A stretch of 64,000 bases of DNA, taken from contig NZ_JAUSLG010000038.1 of the NCBI RefSeq assembly GCF_030646615.1, positions 1-64,000 on the forward strand, in the 5' to 3' direction. How positions within the stretch are numbered: the first letter of the stretch is position 1; each line of letters opens with the position of its first letter. The position numbers and the translations under genes were made by a program. Source of the DNA: Phenylobacterium sp. Its GTDB lineage: Bacteria; Pseudomonadota; Alphaproteobacteria; Caulobacterales; Caulobacteraceae. The notes below the pieces were generated by a model. That model saw nothing but the letters and a program-made list of their open reading frames with translations. It searched no databases and had not been told where the DNA came from. Shown here one piece after another: positions 62,924-64,000 of this stretch.

Positions 62924-63005
62924 GGCGGGCGCTCCAAAGCGGTGATGGCGCAGTTTCGCCGCGAATGTGGGCTGCGCCTTGATCCGGCGCAATGGGCGAC
63001 AGGTT

Positions 63006-63608
63006 CTAGGCGCCGAGCGCCGCCTCCACCTGGTCCAGCCGGTCCTTGCCGAAGAACATCTCCTCGCCCACGAAGAAGGTGGGCACGCCAAAGGCGCCCC
63101 GGGCCGCCGCCGCCTCGGTCCCCGCCAGCAGCTCGGCCTTCACCTCCGGATCCTGCGTCGCCGCCAGCAACGCCTGAGCGTCGAGGCCGGCGGCCGTGAG
63201 CACTTCGGCGACCACGGCGGGATCATCCATCTTCCGCCCAGCCTCCCACATGGCGGCGAGGACGGCCTCCAGATAGGGCGCTTCGACTTCCGCGCGGCGG
63301 GCGGCGACCAGGCCGCGCATGATCAGCAGGGTGTTGACCGGAAAGTGCGGATTCATCTGGAAGGCGGCGAGCCCATGGCGGGCCACAAAGCGCCGGGTCT
63401 CCAGGTTCTCATAGGCGAGCTTGCCCTTGACCTCGGCGAAGGCCTCCACCGGCGAGCGGTTGCCGGTCAGCTTGAAGAGCCCGCCCAGCAGCACCGGCTG
63501 CACCGCCACCACGGCGCCGGTGCGCGCCAGGATCGGCGGCAGGGCGCGCCAGGACAGGTAGGCGTTGGGACTGCCAAAATCGAACAGGAATTCCAGGGTG
63601 GCGGCCAT
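63006..63608 (-). CDS. 2-hydroxychromene-2-carboxylate isomerase family protein
   Basis: A 200-residue thioredoxin-fold protein of the DsbA-like kappa-class glutathione transferase/HCCA isomerase group. The N-terminal EFLFDFGSPNAYLSWRALP carries the Ser that binds glutathione thiol. The C-terminal GAFGVPTFFVGEEMFFGKDRL holds the cis-Pro loop. The original HCCA isomerase acts in naphthalene degradation, but most homologues have unknown glutathione-dependent roles. ATG 63608 fits the family N-terminus. It is 17 bases downstream of the partial SDR gene. Confidence 0.9.
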   Translation of the reverse strand: MAATLEFLFDFGSPNAYLSWRALPPILARTGAVVAVQPVLLGGLFKLTGNRSPVEAFAEVKGKLAYENLETRRFVARHGLAAFQMNPHFPVNTLLIMRGLVAARRAEVEAPYLEAVLAAMWEAGRKMDDPAVVAEVLTAAGLDAQALLAATQDPEVKAELLAGTEAAAARGAFGVPTFFVGEEMFFGKDRLDQVEAALGA

Positions 63609-63625
63609 TGGGCGTCTCTCCTTGC

Positions 63626-64000
63626 TCACCAGCTCTCCGACCACGGACGAAGATCGAGCTCATGGGTCCAGGCCGAGCGCGCCTGACGGTGAAGGGCCAC
63701 ATAGGTGGCGGCGATATCGGCGGGCTTGAGGATGGAGTCCTCGGCCAGGCGTTGTTCGATATCGGGCAGGTTTCCCCGGCTGAACACGCCATCGATGGCG
63801 CCGTCCACCACCACATGGGCCACGTGAATCCCCTTCGACCCCAGTTCGCGGGCCAGGCTCTGGGCGATGGCCCGCAGGCCGTGCTTGGCCGCGGCGAAGG
63901 CGGCGAACCCCTCGCGCCCGCGCACCGAGGCCGTGGCGCCGGTGAACAGGATCGTCCCGCGCCCGCGGGGCAGCATCACCCGGGCGGCCTCGCGGCCCGT
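63626..64000 (-). CDS. Short-chain dehydrogenase/reductase, partial, lacking the active-site Tyr
   Basis: The gene runs off the end of the window; its frame is open to position 64000, so the N-terminal Rossmann part is missing. The visible C-terminal half has GTILFTGATASVRG, then the helix AAFAAAKHGLRAIAQSLARELG and the VVDGAID segment. At the YxxxK site the sequence is FAAAK, so the catalytic Tyr is Phe while the Lys is kept. Such members may be non-canonical or inactive SDRs. It lies just upstream of the HCCA isomerase-like gene, probably in one operon. Confidence 0.82.
   Translation of the reverse strand, partial: TGREAARVMLPRGRGTILFTGATASVRGREGFAAFAAAKHGLRAIAQSLARELGSKGIHVAHVVVDGAIDGVFSRGNLPDIEQRLAEDSILKPADIAATYVALHRQARSAWTHELDLRPWSESW

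Overview
This is a gene-dense, very GC-rich alphaproteobacterial chromosome segment. Gene content and order point to the Caulobacterales (Caulobacter/Phenylobacterium group). The main chemotaxis operon has the order known from Caulobacter crescentus (mcp-cheX-cheYI-cheA-cheW-cheR-cheB-cheYII-cheD-cheU-cheYIII-cheE). A type II secretion operon is also linked to a TonB-dependent receptor and an ElpS-like lipoprotein. No rRNA, tRNA, CRISPR, prophage or insertion sequence was found. Genus assignment is inference. The window opens inside ubiD and closes inside a short-chain dehydrogenase.

Positions 1-6.8 kb are housekeeping: ubiD 3' end, an EamA permease, a MAPEG protein, catalase-peroxidase katG, then a tight pmbA/cysQ-like/DUF4170 run. 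Positions 6.8-25 kb look like a phosphate-starvation and secretion island. It holds a beta-propeller phytase lipoprotein, an orphan PstS-like binding protein, prepilin peptidase gspO, a complete gspC-N operon on the minus strand, a TonB-dependent receptor and an ElpS-like surface lipoprotein. Sequences matching the PhoB box (two 7-mers close to CTGTCAT separated by 4 bases) lie upstream of the phytase, of gspC and of the lipoprotein. PhoB could therefore co-induce secreted enzymes and their export machine.

Positions 25-36 kb hold a K+ channel with a C-terminal zinc ribbon, MscS overlapping trehalose-phosphate synthase otsA (an osmotic pair), an SLC13-type permease, an exported RidA with a Tat-exported amine oxidase, and putA divergent from an Lrp-type regulator. 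Positions 36-47.5 kb are chemotaxis. The operon ends in cheYIII-cheE, and a second, diverged copy of this two-gene module lies divergently just upstream of the mcp. Both CheYIII-type proteins carry a C-terminal extension with an Arg-rich GPDRR segment and a terminal motif (SQDEIDxLL type) resembling the CheY-binding N-terminus of FliM.

Positions 47.5-54.5 kb are lipid or acyl-CoA type metabolism: an SCP-x-like thiolase with a DUF35 partner, P450 with an aminoglycoside-phosphotransferase-like kinase, a lipocalin-like protein and an alpha/beta hydrolase. Palindromic dispersed repeats are interspersed. Positions 54.5-64 kb hold a MoxR ATPase/VWA pair, an unknown protein, a two-subunit Mo-hydroxylase (IorA/IorB type), a lemA-TPM-TPM operon, an HCCA isomerase-like protein and a truncated SDR. 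Starts were often moved inside longer open frames, using Shine-Dalgarno sites, family N-termini or overlap with the upstream stop.
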